Assembly: GCA_024277475.1 (NCBI GenBank)
Contig: JAJRVC010000522.1
Coordinates: 1 to 7,666, forward strand
Source: Deltaproteobacteria bacterium
GTDB lineage: Bacteria; Desulfobacterota; Desulfobacteria; Desulfobacterales; JAFDCJ01
DNA: 7,666 nucleotides
Direction of reading: 5' to 3'
Part shown: in pieces, positions 6,178 to 7,666 of the stretch
How positions within the stretch are numbered: position 1 is the stretch's first letter
Layout of the letters: every line of letters starts with the position of its first letter
The notes under the pieces: generated by a model
Databases searched by the model: none
Seen by the model: the letters and a program-made list of their open reading frames with translations, nothing else
What the model was told of the DNA's origin: nothing
Made by a program: the position numbers and the translations under genes

Positions 6178-6435
6178 ATGAAAGTCGGAATACATGAAGC
6201 CAAAACCAAGCTTTCCAAACTCATCCCCGCCGTGCTGGCGGGCGAAGAGGTGATCATCACCAAGGCTGGCCATCCACTTGTAAAACTGGTTCCCGTTGCG
6301 GAACAGGGTAGGAAAAGGCCGCTGGGTGCCTATGCGAGCAAGGTCCGGATCAGAGGCGACCTTTTGGAGCCCCTGCCGCAAGAAATTTTAAATGGGTTTT
6401 GGCTGGTAAAAGATAAAGGTGCGTTACCTACTTGA
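6178..6435 (+). CDS. antitoxin of the Phd/YefM family
   Basis: This 85-residue protein starts MKVGIHEAKTKLSKLIPAV and continues EEVIITKAGHPLVKLVPV, the standard DNA-binding N-terminal fold of Phd/YefM antitoxins. The C-terminal part (GDLLEPLPQEILNGF) matches the segment that usually wraps around and blocks a PIN-domain toxin. The antitoxin should neutralise the ribonuclease encoded immediately downstream and, with it, repress its own promoter. The ATG at 6178 follows AAGGGTG (6164-6170), an acceptable ribosome binding site. The gene has its own promoter-like box and inverted repeats directly upstream. Its last 17 bases overlap the toxin gene, a usual sign of translational coupling that keeps antitoxin in excess. 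The tail after ILNGF (about ten residues, overlapping the toxin start) is not family-typical and may be incidental to the overlap. Confidence 0.9.
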   Translation: MKVGIHEAKTKLSKLIPAVLAGEEVIITKAGHPLVKLVPVAEQGRKRPLGAYASKVRIRGDLLEPLPQEILNGFWLVKDKGALPT

Positions 6436-6805
6436 CACACATACTTTTCTCTGGATGGCGGCAGAACCGGCAAAGCTCTCTGTAAAAATCACCGGGATTG
6501 TCCAGGCGTCAGACAACCGATTGTTGTTGAGTGCTGCAAGTGGTTGGGAAATCGCCTTGCTTTGGCATCTCAAACGTGTGGAATTGCCCGATCAGCCCCA
6601 ACGGTTCATCCCCGAAGCCTTGCAAAAACTCAGTGTAATTCCACTGCCCATTGGCTTTGATACCGCCATATCGGCAGCCACCCTCCCCCTTGTCCACCGC
6701 GATCCGTTTGACCGTATCATTATCGCTGAAGCCCTCAAAGAAAACGTGTCTGTTCTTACCAAAGACAGAATGTTTGCGGAATACGGTACCCGTACGCTGT
6801 GGTAA
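6419..6805 (+). CDS. PIN-domain toxin, VapC family ribonuclease
   Basis: This 128-residue protein is a compact PIN domain of the VapC type, a metal-dependent ribonuclease that halts growth by cutting RNA (often tRNA or rRNA in characterised members) when its antitoxin is lost. The acidic metal-binding residues are present: D6 in YLLDTHTFLW, E44 in SAASGWEIALL, D95/D98 in HRDPFDRIIIAEA and D116 in LTKDRMF. The set looks catalytically intact. The best start is GTG at 6419, inside the end of the antitoxin gene, because the conserved LLDTHTFLW begins three residues later and no ATG lies nearby in frame. No strong ribosome binding site precedes it, consistent with coupled translation. A hairpin terminator follows 20 bases after its stop. 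The specific RNA target cannot be read from the sequence. Confidence 0.92.
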   Translation: MRYLLDTHTFLWMAAEPAKLSVKITGIVQASDNRLLLSAASGWEIALLWHLKRVELPDQPQRFIPEALQKLSVIPLPIGFDTAISAATLPLVHRDPFDRIIIAEALKENVSVLTKDRMFAEYGTRTLW

Positions 6806-6825
6806 TGTAGAGTCGATTGGATTTC

Positions 6826-6850
6826 GCCGTCCGGAAACCGACGGCCTTTT
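6826..6850 (+). terminator. intrinsic terminator after the toxin gene
   Basis: GCCGT (6826-6830) pairs with ACGGC (6841-6845). Past a single bulged C, CGG (6832-6834) pairs with CCG (6838-6840) around an AAA loop. This gives eight GC-rich pairs followed by C and four T (6847-6850). It lies 20 bases after the toxin stop and 44 bases before the next start, so it probably ends the toxin-antitoxin transcript. The T-run is short, so termination may be incomplete. Confidence 0.65.
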
Positions 6851-6894
6851 GCATCTGGGTGTTTAAAACAGTTCGCGGCAAACAACCGAACTGG

Positions 6895-7666
6895 ATGATT
6901 GGGTTGAAATCGGACATAATTCAGCGCCGGCTGCACCGTAAATGGTGGGCCGCGGTACTATTCTGCCTCTTGATCCTCTTTTGTGGGTTTGCAGCGGCAA
7001 CCCATGGCTGGCCGCTGCAAAACTCACTAAAGTGGTTTTTGCAGGCGGCTCTCGTCGCCGCAGTTGTCCTTGGCCTGCTGAGGATTGGTCTGCCGTTGAA
7101 TTATCACCCGCAGCTAAAAGTTTTATATTCCAATCTGGGTTATGGCACATGGCTTACCATAACCCGTGCAATGTTGATAGCCATGCTGGCGGGTTATCTA
7201 TTCGATCCCTGGCCGCAATCACGTATCGCTCCGGGCGGGCTGTCATGGGCACCCGGAACAATTTACATCGCGGCATCCATTTTGGATTTCTTGGACGGTC
7301 TGGTAGCCAGGGCCTGTAGACACGAAACGCGCCTGGGAGCCTTTCTGGATATCAATATCGATGCCTTGGGGTTGCTGATTGCACCGCTTTTGGCAGTCTG
7401 GTACGGTCAACTGCCAATTGCATATTTAACTGTCAGCGTCGCCTACTATTTGTTTGTCATCGCTATCCGGCTGCGAAAAAAATATTCAATGCCTGTTTTC
7501 GATCTAAAACCGTATCCCGCTGCCCGCATAATCGCCGGATGTCAAATGGGTTTGGTGGGTATCGTGCTGTTACCTGTTTTATCACCCCCTGTGACCACAA
7601 TCGCCGCTTACATCTTTATGATCCCGCTGTTGGCAGGGTTTTTAAGGGACTGGATATTTGTCTGCG
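6895..7666 (+). CDS. CDP-alcohol phosphatidyltransferase family membrane protein (3' end outside window)
   Basis: An open frame runs off the window end, giving 257 visible residues. It contains the exact family signature DG-x2-AR-x8-G-x3-D-x3-D: D134 G135, A138 R139, G148, D152, D156, within the segment beginning DGLVARACRHETRLG. These enzymes use the aspartates to bind metal and join a CDP-linked lipid or alcohol to an acceptor hydroxyl, making phospholipids or related headgroups at the inner membrane. Hydrophobic spans flank the motif (about 89-103, 120-133, 157-172, 176-192, 213-231 and 234-250). An extra region with two more hydrophobic stretches (about 19-36 and 47-66) precedes the usual core, which seems to start near LTITRAMLIAML. 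The ATG at 6895 has no clear ribosome binding site. GTG 6859 is an in-frame alternative, but the terminator at 6826-6850 lies just upstream. The substrate is unknown. Confidence 0.85.
   Translation, partial: MIGLKSDIIQRRLHRKWWAAVLFCLLILFCGFAAATHGWPLQNSLKWFLQAALVAAVVLGLLRIGLPLNYHPQLKVLYSNLGYGTWLTITRAMLIAMLAGYLFDPWPQSRIAPGGLSWAPGTIYIAASILDFLDGLVARACRHETRLGAFLDINIDALGLLIAPLLAVWYGQLPIAYLTVSVAYYLFVIAIRLRKKYSMPVFDLKPYPAARIIAGCQMGLVGIVLLPVLSPPVTTIAAYIFMIPLLAGFLRDWIFVC

Noticed and set aside
6942..7319. A 125-residue plus-strand frame near the window end.
   Set aside because: It overlaps, in another frame, the transferase gene that carries an exact catalytic motif and membrane spans, so it is a shadow.

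Overview
The window reads almost entirely on the plus strand. It holds the distal end of a division and cell-wall (dcw) cluster, followed by a radical SAM gene, a small toxin-antitoxin cassette and the start of a membrane phospholipid-type transferase. The order murC-ftsQ-ftsA-ftsZ, an FtsQ with one membrane span and a POTRA domain, and an FtsZ ending in LDVPTFLRRKAD indicate a Gram-negative bacterium. A B12-binding-type radical SAM protein, mid-range base composition and the overall style of the proteins suggest a sulfate-reducer-like member of Desulfobacterota (perhaps Desulfobacterales). That placement is inference from family resemblance, not from a database search.

Layout. 1-444 is the 3' end of murC, which makes the UDP-MurNAc-L-alanine precursor of peptidoglycan. 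600-1460 is ftsQ, 1584-2810 is ftsA and 3021-4196 is ftsZ: a periplasm-facing divisome scaffold, the membrane anchor for the Z ring, and the ring-forming GTPase. In many dcw clusters these genes nearly touch or overlap. Here they are separated by gaps of 155, 123 and 210 bases, and each gap holds symmetrical sequence. There is a perfect 12-base palindrome before ftsQ, a strong hairpin just before the ftsA ribosome binding site, and a folded-looking leader before ftsZ. No murB or ddl lies between murC and ftsQ.

The ftsZ leader (about 2881-2971) is the most interesting non-coding element. It can form a closing stem around two inner hairpins, and an alternative stem uses part of the same closing strand. 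It is followed 40 bases later by a very purine-rich ribosome binding site. It looks like a cis-regulatory RNA that could tune FtsZ dosage. I do not recognise it as one of the common riboswitch classes.

4283-6094 encodes a radical SAM enzyme with a B12-binding-like N-terminal half, a CxxxCxxC cluster motif and an extra C-terminal cysteine cluster. Its start codon is uncertain. 6178-6805 is a Phd/VapC-type toxin-antitoxin pair with overlapping genes. It carries its own promoter-like sequence, nested inverted repeats as a likely autoregulatory operator, and a downstream hairpin terminator, so it looks like a self-contained cassette. From about 6895 to the window end an incomplete gene encodes a CDP-alcohol phosphatidyltransferase with an intact catalytic motif and an extra N-terminal membrane region.

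No rRNA, tRNA, CRISPR array or insertion sequence was seen. No gene-free stretch exceeds about 210 bases.
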